Counted from the first letter of the stretch, positions 17,999-26,955 are shown. The stretch: 64,000 nucleotides of DNA from Corynebacterium occultum (GCF_009734425.1 NZ_CP046455.1:1302001-1366000), one strand, 5' to 3'. The notes: generated by a model not told the origin, from the letters alone. Program-made: numbers and translations.

Positions 17999-18220
17999 CT
18001 ATTGCGCGGCGTCCCCCTCCGGGCTCCAACGCAGCAGGTCCCCGGGCTGGCATTCCAGCACCTTGCAGAGCGCCGCCAGAGTGGAGAAACGCACGGCCTT
18101 GGCGCGGCCGTTCTTCAGTACCGAAAGGTTCGCCGGGGTGATTCCGATTTTCTCCGCTAGTTCACCCACGCCCATTTTTCGCTTGGCCAGCATGATGTCG
18201 ATGTCGACGATGATCGTCAT
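17999..18220 (-). CDS. Short XRE/Cro-type HTH regulator (YozG-like)
   Basis: 73 residues, essentially only an HTH domain: 'MGVGELAEKIGITPANLS' with 'VLKNGRAKAVRFSTLAALCKVL' after it and the family ending 'CQPGDLLRW'. This type is typically paired with a DUF2975 membrane protein, as here; its ATG overlaps the DUF2975 stop by one base (TGATG). It probably controls the pair through the palindromes at 18699-18751 (inference). Confidence 0.88.
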   Translation of the reverse strand: MTIIVDIDIMLAKRKMGVGELAEKIGITPANLSVLKNGRAKAVRFSTLAALCKVLECQPGDLLRWSPEGDAAQ

Positions 18221-18690
18221 CAGATCACGCCCTCCAACTCGGATTCCAATTTCCGGGCCTGGGTGTCACGGTTGACGGCCTGGGCCAGCAGGGTGCGCTG
18301 GACATAAACCAGCAGAGCCACCCCGACCATGAGCATGGCGAGCAGAAGGCCGATGAGAACCAGTCCTGGAGCGTCATCAAGCTCTGCGGGGATATAACTC
18401 AGGGGCAGCATCAACACGGCAGTCACACCCATGGTGATGGCGATGATGTCCACCCAGCGGAAAGCCTGTCGGTTGAAGATCCGGTTCCCCGCCACCAGGT
18501 GCAGCAGGCGGAACACACAGAAAATAACCACTTCCACACACCCCAGGATGGCTATCACCAGCAATCCCATGGCGATGCCGGGCAGGGGAGCGCCGATCAC
18601 CTCCACGATGAGCACCACCTGCACTACCAGCGCGCCAAGGAAGGCGATCCCGAAGATGAGGCGTAATGCCAAGAGCATAAATGAGTTCAT
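18220..18690 (-). CDS. DUF2975 membrane protein
   Basis: 156 residues with four hydrophobic segments, and the 'LVAGNRIFNRQAFRWVDIIAI' block that marks DUF2975. The function of the family is unknown; the constant pairing with a mini-XRE regulator suggests a regulated membrane stress or signalling module. GAGAGG stands before the ATG. The upstream 60 bases are AT-rich and full of palindromes, unlike the flanks. Confidence 0.85.
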   Translation of the reverse strand: MNSFMLLALRLIFGIAFLGALVVQVVLIVEVIGAPLPGIAMGLLVIAILGCVEVVIFCVFRLLHLVAGNRIFNRQAFRWVDIIAITMGVTAVLMLPLSYIPAELDDAPGLVLIGLLLAMLMVGVALLVYVQRTLLAQAVNRDTQARKLESELEGVI

Positions 18691-18698
18691 GAGAGACC

Positions 18699-18751
18699 TC
18701 TCTAATATCTCTAATATCGAAACTTGATAGAAACATATCGAAATTCGATAT
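18699..18751. promoter_or_regulatory. Operator region of the DUF2975-XRE pair
   Basis: Contains a near-tandem CTCTAATAT repeat (18699-18718), an imperfect dyad TATCGAAACTTGATA (18715-18729) and a perfect dyad ATATCGAA-A-TTCGATAT (18735-18751). The two dyads share the half-site TATCGAA and have centres 21 bp apart, two helical turns. Confidence 0.65.
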
Positions 18752-18981
18752 ATTGGTCAATCTTTGGATCAACGCGTTCAGAGCTTGCGCACCCAATTCC
18801 CACACGTCCGACGCAGCTGAGCTCTGGTTAGGGTCGGAAAATCTGGGGGAGGTTATCGGGAAGTAGCTAATTTCAGGAGTTCCGCTGAGCGCGGTGAGCA
18901 TCTACCGGGCCCGATGGGGTGGGGCGGAAATCTCAGGGGGACAGGCCCTGATCTGCGGATTTGCCGCTTTGAGGCCATTAA
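18752..18981. other. Intergenic stretch, no gene seen
   Basis: Between the operator of the divergent DUF2975 gene and the tRNA promoter. Open frames here have no ribosome binding site or family resemblance. Confidence 0.5.
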
Positions 18982-19006
18982 GGTTATGGTATTCCTCGTT
19001 GAACAG
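18982..19006 (+). promoter_or_regulatory. tRNA-Gln/Glu promoter, copy 1
   Basis: A 25-bp block, repeated with one mismatch at 26807-26831, that contains the -10-like TATGGT (18985-18990) and ends 27 bases before the tRNA. Its conservation in both copies although the following leader differs argues that it is the promoter. Confidence 0.6.
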
Positions 19007-19033
19007 AGCGGGCCAACAGCCCGTAGAATTCAA

Positions 19034-19105
19034 TGGCCTATGGTGTAATTGGCAACACAGCGGTTTCTGGTACCGTCGTTCTAGGTTCGAGTCCTGGTAG
19101 GCCAG
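19034..19105 (+). tRNA. tRNA-Gln (CTG), copy 1
   Basis: 72 bases, class I cloverleaf: acceptor TGGCCTA/TAGGCCA with the U1-A72 pair typical of tRNA-Gln, anticodon loop TTCTGGT giving anticodon CTG, T-loop GGTTCGAGTCC, discriminator G. CCA is not encoded. tRNA-Glu follows 19 bases later. Confidence 0.95.
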
Positions 19106-19124
19106 CTGCGAAGAAATTCGCTGC

Positions 19125-19197
19125 GCCCCGTTCGTCTAGCGGCCTAGGACACCGCCCTCTCACGGCGGCGGCACGGGTTCAAATCCCGTACGGGGTA
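19125..19197 (+). tRNA. tRNA-Glu (CTC), copy 1
   Basis: 73 bases: acceptor GCCCCGT/ACGGGGT, anticodon loop CTCTCAC giving CTC, T-loop region GGGTTCAAATCCC, discriminator A. CCA is not encoded. Two further copies at 26956 and 27803 are identical. Confidence 0.95.
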
Positions 19198-19202
19198 CAG
19201 AT

Positions 19203-19244
19203 GCAGAAAAGTCAGGTCTTCGGATCTGGCTTTTCTGCTTTTCC
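19203..19244 (+). terminator. Terminator of the first tRNA operon
   Basis: GCAGAAAAG ... CTTTTCTGC with an inner CAGGTC/GATCTG stem closed by a TTCG loop, followed by TTTT. It starts 6 bases after tRNA-Glu. Confidence 0.85.
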
Positions 19245-19353
19245 AAGCCGGGTAGTCTCTGCGCTGGGGTTGACTGGATCGTTCGGCAGCTGCATATGGA
19301 TATACAATCACCAGTCCACCGCGCTGGTGCTCCGTGAATATTTCTCTGCGGGG

Positions 19354-19568
19354 AAGGCCCGGGAGCTGACTTCCTGGCTCAATATAGTCAGATTCAGCTC
19401 TCGGTGCTGCCACATCAATATCTGTCCCGCCGGATATCTGACATCGACACCCTGAACCGAGAACTCACATCGTGGCAAGAGAGCATCAACGTCGCTCAAG
19501 GCTCTGAGAACTGGCATTTCACTCTGGCGTGGAATAAGTCGGGGAGTCCGGTCCTCATCGCGTGTTGA
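19354..19568 (+). pseudogene. IS630-type transposase C-terminal remnant
   Basis: 'SWLNIV' (19372-19389) is followed, after a 2-base shift, by 'IQLSVLPHQYLSRRISDIDT' (from 19392) and, 15 codons later, '..ENWHFTLA', ending at TGA 19566. This matches the C-terminus of IS630/Tc1-like transposases (SWLN..E.ELS.L...CL.RRI.D...L...W...N....WQFT). Only about 70 codons survive and the catalytic residues are gone. It lies between the left tRNA repeat and jetA. Confidence 0.7.
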
Positions 19569-19645
19569 GTCGCTGCGCAAGAACGTTTCGATGACTTATT
19601 CGAGACTCCAGTAGGTGGCAGATAAGCTATGTCTGGGGCGCACGT

Positions 19646-19651
19646 TATCCT
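19646..19651 (+). promoter_or_regulatory. Predicted -10 of the Wadjet operon
   Basis: TATCCT ends 7 bases before the jetA ATG, the spacing of a leaderless transcript; no ribosome binding site is present. Confidence 0.5.
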
Positions 19652-19658
19652 TTAGCCC

Positions 19659-21179
19659 ATGAGTGCGGAGAGAACAATTGCTAATGCCCTGACTTTTAGT
19701 GAACTTGCAGCTAAAGAGCCGGCTTGGGCACTCCTGCGCGCGAAGAACGCCCCAGCCATCCTCACTGTTTTATCCGCAGTATTCCGGGGTGACAATCGAC
19801 AGGTTCCAGGCTCCGAGCTCCTCGCTGCGACTGCTCAAATCTTGCCGGAGGTTCGAGAACAGACCGGACTCGAGCTCAAGCTCAGCACCGAGGCATATAT
19901 CGAAGAATGGGTACGCAGCGGTTTTCTCACCCGCCGGGCCCCGCAGGACGCGCTGGAAGAGCTGTACGAACTGTCGCCCGGAGCCCATTTGGCACATGAC
20001 TTCGTGGAACAACTTCACACCCCTAAACGTGCTGTCACGCGCTCCCGGCTGAGCAATGTTTTTAATAGTCTGCGTGCACTGGAAGCGGATACGGATCCCG
20101 ATGAAAACCGTGCCATCGAACGCCTGGAGCGGCAACGCGATGAACTGCAACGGCGCATCGATTCGATCAGAGTCGACGGCGTGCGCATGGTAGACACCGA
20201 TGATGCTGTCGAACAGGCGCGCGAGGTTATTTCCCTTATTCGAGACCTTCCCACTGACTTTGCCCGGGTGCAATCGGAGATTGAACGCGAAGACCTGAAG
20301 CTGCGCGAACAGATCCTCACTGATGACCGCCGTGGCGCCGAAGTGCTTGAGGAGTTTTTCAACGGACTGGACCTCATCGACCAATCAGATGCTGGCCAGG
20401 CCTTCAATGGCTTTTACCGTCTCTTACTTGACCATCAGGAGTCGGCGAGGTTTGAGGCGACGCACTCCGAGGTTCTGAAGCGTGATTTCATCACCAACCT
20501 GGACTGGGAAGAGCAAGCCTTGTTGTGGGGGTTGATGACCACGCTGCGCTCGTCGGCTGGTGCAGTACAGGAGGCGAAGACCAGGCTGTCACGCTCCCTG
20601 CGTCGATTCGTGCAGTCCCGGGAAAACGAATCGCACAAAGGTCTGCTCGATTCCATCAAGAACGTGGAAGTCGCGGCGCTGCAGTTCACCAAGAATGGCG
20701 GTAAGACACGTCATACATTGGATATAGATCTCAGGTTGACCCGAGGTCAGTTCAGTACCGCCGCATCATGGACCCTGCGTGATCCCGCCGACTTCCACAT
20801 TGAGACCAACGTGCCGATTCATCAACCGGGACATCTTGATCCGCAAGAGCTTCGGGCGCGTCTGCGCGACACGGAAGTGGACTGGGGCGAATTACACCTC
20901 GCCATCAATGACCTTGTTGAGGAAGGACAACAACCCACCGTCGCGGAGGTTCTTCAGTCTCGGCCAGCCACTCAGGGCTTGGCCAGTGTGGTGGGACTGA
21001 TCCAGCTCGCCCGGCAACGCGGTAACCGTACAGAGGGCACTGAACTCCTGCGGTGGACATCACCCGAGGGGAAATTGCTGCAAGCCAGGTACCCAACTTA
21101 CGAGTTCCGCGAATATGTCCCGACCGTGACTCAACTATGGGACGACCAACCAACCATGAAAGACAACGCCAATGCCTGA
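19659..21179 (+). CDS. jetA: Wadjet subunit JetA (DUF3375, kleisin; MksF)
   Basis: 506 residues, normal length for the DUF3375 family. JetA is the kleisin that bridges the JetC ATPase heads and recruits JetB. Visible are a helical N-terminal domain, a charged coiled-coil-like segment at about 145-185 ('AIERLERQRDELQRRI'), and a C-terminal winged-helix-like region ending in 'YPTYEFREYVPTVTQLW'. It is the first gene of a tight operon; its stop overlaps jetB by 8 bases. Codon use (frequent AAT, ATA, TTG, AAA) looks less GC-rich than the core genes, in line with acquisition by transfer. Family call by resemblance and operon order. Confidence 0.9.
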   Translation: MSAERTIANALTFSELAAKEPAWALLRAKNAPAILTVLSAVFRGDNRQVPGSELLAATAQILPEVREQTGLELKLSTEAYIEEWVRSGFLTRRAPQDALEELYELSPGAHLAHDFVEQLHTPKRAVTRSRLSNVFNSLRALEADTDPDENRAIERLERQRDELQRRIDSIRVDGVRMVDTDDAVEQAREVISLIRDLPTDFARVQSEIEREDLKLREQILTDDRRGAEVLEEFFNGLDLIDQSDAGQAFNGFYRLLLDHQESARFEATHSEVLKRDFITNLDWEEQALLWGLMTTLRSSAGAVQEAKTRLSRSLRRFVQSRENESHKGLLDSIKNVEVAALQFTKNGGKTRHTLDIDLRLTRGQFSTAASWTLRDPADFHIETNVPIHQPGHLDPQELRARLRDTEVDWGELHLAINDLVEEGQQPTVAEVLQSRPATQGLASVVGLIQLARQRGNRTEGTELLRWTSPEGKLLQARYPTYEFREYVPTVTQLWDDQPTMKDNANA

Positions 21180-21915
21180 CTTCTTCGCCCCCTTCGACGA
21201 TGACAACCTCGAGTTCGATATTGAGGATGGCGCTGACAGTGCGGCCCTCGGCAACGAAGAGCATGCCCGACATCCCCTTGACTGGACAGGTGTTGCTTCC
21301 GGAGACCGCAGCACCTTCACTCCTGAGCAACGGCTCGCGATACGTGGGCTCCTGCATGGCCCCTTCATCTCTGGCGCTCAGGATAAGGACATGTACCACG
21401 AAGTATTAAGATCAGTAGGTGCTTTCCGCGCTTTTCTGGGCAACTTGATGGTGGAATTGGTCATCGACGAGGTCGGGGAGATTGCCTACCTTCGTGATTG
21501 GGAGCTGCTGCCGGAAGGCGCACCCTCGCTCTTCCGGCGCTCACCTCTCACACACATCCAGACCGCAATAGTGCTGAATCTCCGCAAGAAACTGGCACAC
21601 ACCATCAGCGGGGAGCGCACGATCGTGGATGCCAACCACGTCTTCGAGGAAACCCTGCCGTACCAGCAGAACAGGGGTACCGACCGAAGCAAACAGCGCA
21701 CTGATTTCGATAGTGCCTGGAAGTCATTGACCAGCCGAGGCGTGGTCAAAAGCACCCCCCTGGCTGGGCGGTGGGAGGTGTCTCCCGTGCTGGCCAGTGT
21801 CTTCTCAGCAGAGGAAATAGCGGCGGTACATCAGAGTTACAGCGAAATGCTGGAGCAGATGACACCCATGGACACCACCGTGGTGGATGAATTGATGGAG
21901 AGCGACGATGAGTAG
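21172..21915 (+). CDS. jetB: Wadjet subunit JetB (DUF4194, KITE; MksE)
   Basis: 247 residues, usual for DUF4194. JetB is the KITE (winged-helix dimer) subunit that binds the kleisin JetA. The recognisable core is around 'LRSVGAFRAFLGNLMVELVI', 'GEIAYLRDW', 'RRSPLTHIQTAIVLNLRKK' (broken here) and 'FDSAWKSLTSRGVVKSTPLAGRWEVSPVL'. Acidic extensions lie at both ends. It overlaps jetA and jetC by 8 bases on each side, so the subunits are probably translated in a fixed ratio. Confidence 0.9.
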   Translation: MPDFFAPFDDDNLEFDIEDGADSAALGNEEHARHPLDWTGVASGDRSTFTPEQRLAIRGLLHGPFISGAQDKDMYHEVLRSVGAFRAFLGNLMVELVIDEVGEIAYLRDWELLPEGAPSLFRRSPLTHIQTAIVLNLRKKLAHTISGERTIVDANHVFEETLPYQQNRGTDRSKQRTDFDSAWKSLTSRGVVKSTPLAGRWEVSPVLASVFSAEEIAAVHQSYSEMLEQMTPMDTTVVDELMESDDE

Positions 21916-24900
21916 AACAATTCCCGGACAGTTTCGGCTGTCGACCCTGCAGGTGTGTAACTGGGGCACATTCGACGGCGTCACCCGGTTTGATATTGCG
22001 GAGGATGGCTTCCTGATCTACGGCCCATCGGGTTCCGGCAAGTCCACGCTCATCGATGCGGTTTCCGCGGTGCTGGTGCATGCTCAGAAGCGTCGATTCA
22101 ATGCCGCGGCAGACAAAGATAACGCGGGCGGACGGAACCTGGTGTCCTATTGCCGTGGCGCATGGGCAAATGAAGAGAGCACAGAATTCAACGAGATCAC
22201 TCAGTCCTACCTCCGTGAGGGGCCCACCTGGTCGGGCATTTCTCTGACCTACCGCGACGGACTCGGCTCCACCGTCAATGTGGTGTATCTGATGTTCCTG
22301 CGTGCCTCCGCACACTCAGACGCGGACATTAAACGTCTCTTCATTACGCTGCCCGAAGAAGTCGATATCGAGAACTTCGAGTCACTCGCCAAGAACGGTC
22401 TCGACGTCGGTACGGCTAAAAGGCTGTTCCCGCAGGCTTACTGCATTGAGCACCGTCAGAAACAATTCCTCATCGACTTCAGCAACCGGATCGGTGTGGC
22501 TGACCTGGGCGCATGGGAGTTGTTGCACCAGGCCCAATCCACCAAAAACCTGGGTGATCTGAACTCCATGATCCGGGAATTCATGCTGACCGAGCCCGCT
22601 ACATTCCACGCCGCTAAGACCGCGGTGGACAATTTCACCGAGCTGGAAACTGCCTACCAGGCTGTTCTTAACGCGCGCCGCCAAATTGAATGCCTTATCC
22701 CGATCCGCGAGGCGGACGAACAACGCCGCGAAATTCGCAACGTCGTAGCAGAGGTTCAGGAGCAAATTGATGCGCTGCCACGGTTCATGTCGGATGCCAA
22801 GGAACAATATCTTGAGGAAGAAATCGCGGCTCTAAACCAGGAGTTGTTGGCACAAGACAACAAGAAGAGAATTCAACAGGCAACCGTTGACAGGATCCGT
22901 TCCACCATTACCGGCCTGGAGAGAGCTCTGGATGGCAATGAAAATGAAGCTATCCGCGCCGCAAAAACCGAAGTGGCGAACCTGAAGGATCAGCTTCACA
23001 CTGTGGAGGATAATGCTCGGAACTTTAATGACCGTGTAACCAGTCTTGGGAAGCAACTCCCCGCCACAGAATCAGAGTTTCTCGCACTACGTTCGACACT
23101 TGCTGAAAAACTCGATGAGTTCACGGCAGCCCGTGACCTGGCGGATGAGCGACGTATCCAGATTTCCACCAACTTGCAGAGCACCCGTCCGAAACTCCAG
23201 CAGGTGATCGCGGAATTACAGTCGGCGCAGAAGAATCGCTCCAGCATGGACCATGACAAATTGGTGGTTAAAGCAAGAATCTGCGAAGCAACTGGTATTC
23301 CAGCCCGCGAGCTTCCCTTCGTCGCCGACCTCATTGCCGTGCGTGAGGAGGAGAAGGAGCGTTGGCAGCCGGTTGCCGAACGCACCATGTTCAGCTTTGC
23401 CCGTGACATGCTGGTGCCCGAGGAACACTACAAGCAGGTGTCCCAGTTTGTGAACAGTGAGCACCTGGGCACCCGTCTGCAGTACATCCAGATCACCAAA
23501 GACGACGAATACAGCGCCAGTGTGCCATTCACACGCAACTCGTTGGCCAGTAAGTTCGAGGTCAAGGAGACACGCTTCCGTGCGTTTTTGGAGTACCGCT
23601 TGTCATCTCGTTTCGACCACTTGTGCGCCGTCACGATGGATCAGTTCCATGAGGCTCGTCGGGCGGTGACGGAAGAAGGCCAAATCAAAGACGGTGCCAA
23701 CCACACCAAGGATGACCGTTTCGATATCAGGGACAACCGCAAGTGGGTGCTGTCCGGGAATGTTGAGTTCAAAATCGAGCATCTGACGAAGCATGTCGGT
23801 GAGCTTCGCGAGGAGCTGGCGGGCCTCGAGGCTAACGATGCCGAACTCAAGAAGCAGATCGCTGATTATGACCACAGATGCACCGTCATGGAACGCCTCT
23901 TGGAAACCACCGCGTTTGCCGATATTGATGTACCGACCCGTAACCTGGGACTTCACCGCGCACAAAACCACTTGGACCAGCTTGAAAGCAAGGACACTAA
24001 GCGTGAACAGCTCAAAGCTGAACTGCGGAACGAGCAGAAGAAGCTAGAAGCAGAGGCGTCGATTCTAGAGAACGTGAGCCGGAGAATCCACGTCGATGAG
24101 GCCAAAGTCGAACAGCTCAACCGACAGCTGGAAGTTGTGGTCTTGGAAGTGGGGGCGCAACCTGATGTCGACGAAGTGGTGCGTGCCAAGCTGAGGAAGC
24201 GATCTCAGCCGCTCGTTGAGTCAATTACCTCGGATAACGTCGAGCGCGTTCACCGCGAAGTCAGTGCTCGACTCGTTGAGGAACGCAGCAAGCTGCGAGG
24301 CACGGAATCCTCCCTCAATAACGCGATCATCAACACGATGGAAAAATATCTGAACGAGTGGAGACACCGCCGCAGCGACCTGAGAGTGAATGCGGAATGG
24401 GCCCGTGACTTCGTGGCTGAGTTGGATAACCTGGAAGCCGAGAACCTCCCCAAATATGAAGATAAGTTCCATCAGAAGCTGCACGACGACACCATTCAAC
24501 CCCTCTCTCAGCTCTACAGTGACATCCGCAGTGCGACGTCCGCTACGCGGAACTCGATTGCCAACATCAACCAGACTCTCAATGAGGTGGAGTTTTACCC
24601 CGGTGTGAACCTGCAGATTGAGGTGAAAGAGGACCGCCCGAAGATTGCCACGGATTTCATCGAGAAGCTCAAAAATACAATTGAGGGTTCGCTCATCCCT
24701 GGGGACTTGGCGATGAGTGAGGATCGCTTCAAGCAGATGCGGGAACTAATCCACGAGTTGACGGTCTCAGACACCAATCCTCGACGAGTGCGTGACATGC
24801 GCATTGATACCCGCCGGCATGTGCGTTTTCATGGTGTGGAAATCAAGCACGACGGGACACGTGGACACGTGTATGAGTCATCCCGCGGATTGTCCGGTGG

Positions 24901-25264
24901 TCAGGCTCAAAAGCTGTCGTCGTTCTGCCTAGCTGCCGCGCTGAAATATCGACTGTGCGGTATGGGCATGTCTGAGATTCGGTCTCGTAACGCCATGATC
25001 CAACATGAAGGGTCCACATATTCGAAGTTCGGTACCATCATCCTCGACGAAGCCTTTGATCGGGCCGATGCCACCTTCACCAGAGCTGCCTTGGACGCCT
25101 TCACCGAGTTCGGCTTCCACATGATCATGGCTACGCCGGAAAAGCTCCTGCAGACTGTTCAGAGTTATATCGGCGGTGTGCTGTTGGTGGAATGCCCCGA
25201 CCGTAAATACTCCCTGTGCAGCCAACTAACCATTGAAGAAGCTCAGGAACATGAGGAACTGTGA
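21908..25264 (+). CDS. jetC: Wadjet SMC-like ATPase JetC (MksB)
   Basis: 1118 residues, about the length of C. glutamicum MksB. An SMC/MukB-type ATPase that extrudes DNA loops. Walker A '[10 protein letters not shown]' (residues 38-47) and, at the far end, the ABC signature 'LSGGQAQK' (about 995) and Walker B 'IILDEAFDRAD' (about 1045) come together in the head. Between them are two long coiled-coil stretches (about 220-420 and 620-760) around a hinge-like central region. All ATPase motifs appear intact, so the system is probably active. The stop overlaps the jetD start by four bases (GTGA). Confidence 0.95.
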   Translation: MSRTIPGQFRLSTLQVCNWGTFDGVTRFDIAEDGFLIYGPSGSGKSTLIDAVSAVLVHAQKRRFNAAADKDNAGGRNLVSYCRGAWANEESTEFNEITQSYLREGPTWSGISLTYRDGLGSTVNVVYLMFLRASAHSDADIKRLFITLPEEVDIENFESLAKNGLDVGTAKRLFPQAYCIEHRQKQFLIDFSNRIGVADLGAWELLHQAQSTKNLGDLNSMIREFMLTEPATFHAAKTAVDNFTELETAYQAVLNARRQIECLIPIREADEQRREIRNVVAEVQEQIDALPRFMSDAKEQYLEEEIAALNQELLAQDNKKRIQQATVDRIRSTITGLERALDGNENEAIRAAKTEVANLKDQLHTVEDNARNFNDRVTSLGKQLPATESEFLALRSTLAEKLDEFTAARDLADERRIQISTNLQSTRPKLQQVIAELQSAQKNRSSMDHDKLVVKARICEATGIPARELPFVADLIAVREEEKERWQPVAERTMFSFARDMLVPEEHYKQVSQFVNSEHLGTRLQYIQITKDDEYSASVPFTRNSLASKFEVKETRFRAFLEYRLSSRFDHLCAVTMDQFHEARRAVTEEGQIKDGANHTKDDRFDIRDNRKWVLSGNVEFKIEHLTKHVGELREELAGLEANDAELKKQIADYDHRCTVMERLLETTAFADIDVPTRNLGLHRAQNHLDQLESKDTKREQLKAELRNEQKKLEAEASILENVSRRIHVDEAKVEQLNRQLEVVVLEVGAQPDVDEVVRAKLRKRSQPLVESITSDNVERVHREVSARLVEERSKLRGTESSLNNAIINTMEKYLNEWRHRRSDLRVNAEWARDFVAELDNLEAENLPKYEDKFHQKLHDDTIQPLSQLYSDIRSATSATRNSIANINQTLNEVEFYPGVNLQIEVKEDRPKIATDFIEKLKNTIEGSLIPGDLAMSEDRFKQMRELIHELTVSDTNPRRVRDMRIDTRRHVRFHGVEIKHDGTRGHVYESSRGLSGGQAQKLSSFCLAAALKYRLCGMGMSEIRSRNAMIQHEGSTYSKFGTIILDEAFDRADATFTRAALDAFTEFGFHMIMATPEKLLQTVQSYIGGVLLVECPDRKYSLCSQLTIEEAQEHEEL

Positions 25265-26370
25265 AGTACCAGGAAGACGTGCGGTCTCAGGCTGAGGTGT
25301 TCTACCGGAACAACTACCGGACGTGGTTAAGAGGTGAGTTCTCCCCGCGCGCCATAGGGCTACAGCCGCCGACAGCCAAAGATGTCGCCGTCGATGGAGG
25401 TCGAGCAGTAAGGAACTGGTTGGCGCACTGGGACGGTTACCCAGGGATGGTGGATACAGTCTGCAAACGCATCGGACACTTGGGTACCTACGAAGTGCCG
25501 GCCAAGGTGGTATTCAACACTCCGGCTGCTGCCGCGACGGCCGCCGGCCGTGCTGATGAATGGATGCGGTTGCTTGAGGTACTGGACCTGCTTGTCGACG
25601 CGTTGGGGGATCAGGTGCGGGCGCCGCTTGCTGCGAATCCGCAATCGTGGGCGCAGTGGAACGACCGTGAGATCAGCCAGTACATAGCCGTGATTCGCTG
25701 GTTACGGGAGCATGATTCGGCGGGTTATTACATCCGTGAATTGCCCATCCGAGGGGTGGATACGAAATGGATTGAAACTCACCGGGTGGCAGTCAATTCC
25801 GTTTATCCCCTGCAGGGCTTCCGAGAGAAACCTGTCTTGGTGGAAGTACGCACGTTAGATCCTGCACTGCCGGTGGGGGATTTCAGTCATGTGTTGTGTC
25901 GGGTGGAGGAGTTATCCCCCCGACATGTAGCTGCGGACAACGTCATCATTATGGAAAACCATCATTCTTTCCTGGCCTTGCCGCCGATCAAGGGGACCTG
26001 GGTGCTGTTCGGCGGCGGGTACCGCGCTGACACGCTGGTGACTGAATTGGGGTGGCTGGCTGATAAGAATGTGTACTACTGGGGCGACCTAGACTCCCAC
26101 GGATTCAACATGGTCAGCAAGACCCGTGCAGTTCTACCGGCCATGCGGACAGTACTGATGGATCTGGACACTGCCATCCGGCATGAGGAACTGGCGGTCG
26201 AGGAGTCCACCGCATTGCCATATGACCCCGCGAATCTTGCTCCGGGGGAAAAGCAAACGCTGAGCTATTTGCGTGAGCGATCTCGGGGGCGATGCTTGCG
26301 GATCGAGCAGGAACGCATTGACTTTCAGTGGGTGTGCGCACAACTGGAGTCGCACGTGGGACATCGTTGA
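25261..26370 (+). CDS. jetD: Wadjet nuclease JetD (DUF3322/DUF2220, Toprim-like; MksG)
   Basis: 369 residues. The N-terminal DUF3322 part is followed by a C-terminal Toprim-like domain with the acidic residues in 'VIIMENHHS' (Glu, about 231) and 'YWGDLDSHGF' (DxD, about 275), the metal-binding centre of JetD/MksG. In known Wadjet systems it cuts small circular DNA once the JetABC motor stalls on it, so plasmids are removed and the chromosome is spared. GTG start overlaps the jetC stop. Catalytic residues are present, so no sign of decay. Confidence 0.92.
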   Translation: MKYQEDVRSQAEVFYRNNYRTWLRGEFSPRAIGLQPPTAKDVAVDGGRAVRNWLAHWDGYPGMVDTVCKRIGHLGTYEVPAKVVFNTPAAAATAAGRADEWMRLLEVLDLLVDALGDQVRAPLAANPQSWAQWNDREISQYIAVIRWLREHDSAGYYIRELPIRGVDTKWIETHRVAVNSVYPLQGFREKPVLVEVRTLDPALPVGDFSHVLCRVEELSPRHVAADNVIIMENHHSFLALPPIKGTWVLFGGGYRADTLVTELGWLADKNVYYWGDLDSHGFNMVSKTRAVLPAMRTVLMDLDTAIRHEELAVEESTALPYDPANLAPGEKQTLSYLRERSRGRCLRIEQERIDFQWVCAQLESHVGHR

Positions 26371-26806
26371 GTTGGCATAGGGCGGCTTGCTCTGACTTAC
26401 TCCGACTTGCAAGAGCGCGCCGGCGGCTGCTGACCTATCCTGTTGGAGACATTTATCTCATTAGCCCTGTTAGTTTTACCCTTTTCAAGGGTTTAGTGGC
26501 GCTTGACAGCACCTCGTATATGTTGCGGGATGATTGGCGTGCGACGGGGAAATGGTCAGGTGGGGGAGAGGTCTGAGGTGGGGATCCTATTTCAGGAGAA
26601 ATAATTACCGAGCCAGAACTGATGGTGATCTCCTGCCGGGCCACAACTTCCCATTTTTTACTTCTCTGGCCGTCCCGTTGCGTCTGCTTAGCGGCTGATG
26701 AATATCGTCCGTCCACGGAGGCCACGGACATCCCGCCGGAAAGTTTCGGGATTTTCCCGCTTCGGGGTGGGCTCTGGGGAGCGATTTGGTCGAATCACGG
26801 CCTTGT
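26371..26806. other. Intergenic stretch after jetD, no gene seen
   Basis: A weak hairpin ACCCTT-TTC-AAGGGT at about 26474-26488 may end the Wadjet transcript. The rest, up to the second tRNA promoter, shows no supported ORF and no transposase remnant that I can recognise. Confidence 0.5.
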
Positions 26807-26831
26807 GGTTATAGTATTCCTCGTTGAACAG
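26807..26831 (+). promoter_or_regulatory. tRNA-Gln/Glu promoter, copy 2
   Basis: 24 of 25 bases match 18982-19006; the -10 here is TATAGT (26810-26815), closer to consensus than TATGGT in copy 1. Confidence 0.6.
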
Positions 26832-26864
26832 CACTAGGGGATACACTCTGATGCGCGTTTTCAA

Positions 26865-26936
26865 TGGCCTATGGTGTAATTGGCAACACAGCGGTTTCTG
26901 GTACCGTCGTTCTAGGTTCGAGTCCTGGTAGGCCAG
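26865..26936 (+). tRNA. tRNA-Gln (CTG), copy 2
   Basis: Same sequence as the copy at 19034: anticodon loop TTCTGGT, discriminator G. Confidence 0.95.
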
Positions 26937-26955
26937 CTGCGAAGAAATTCGCTGC

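Larger units (their letters stand above)
19029..19198. repeat. 170-bp direct repeat, left copy (tRNA-Gln + tRNA-Glu)
   Basis: Identical base for base to 26860-27029. The two copies bracket the Wadjet operon. Flanks diverge immediately on both sides. Confidence 0.95.

Noticed and set aside
18377..18901. Minus-strand 174-codon ORF overlapping the DUF2975 gene
   Set aside because: It crosses the operator region and reads the DUF2975 gene out of frame.
19033..19455. ORF beginning inside tRNA-Gln
   Set aside because: It runs through two tRNAs and a terminator; the repeated copy at 26864 shows it is only tRNA sequence in translation.
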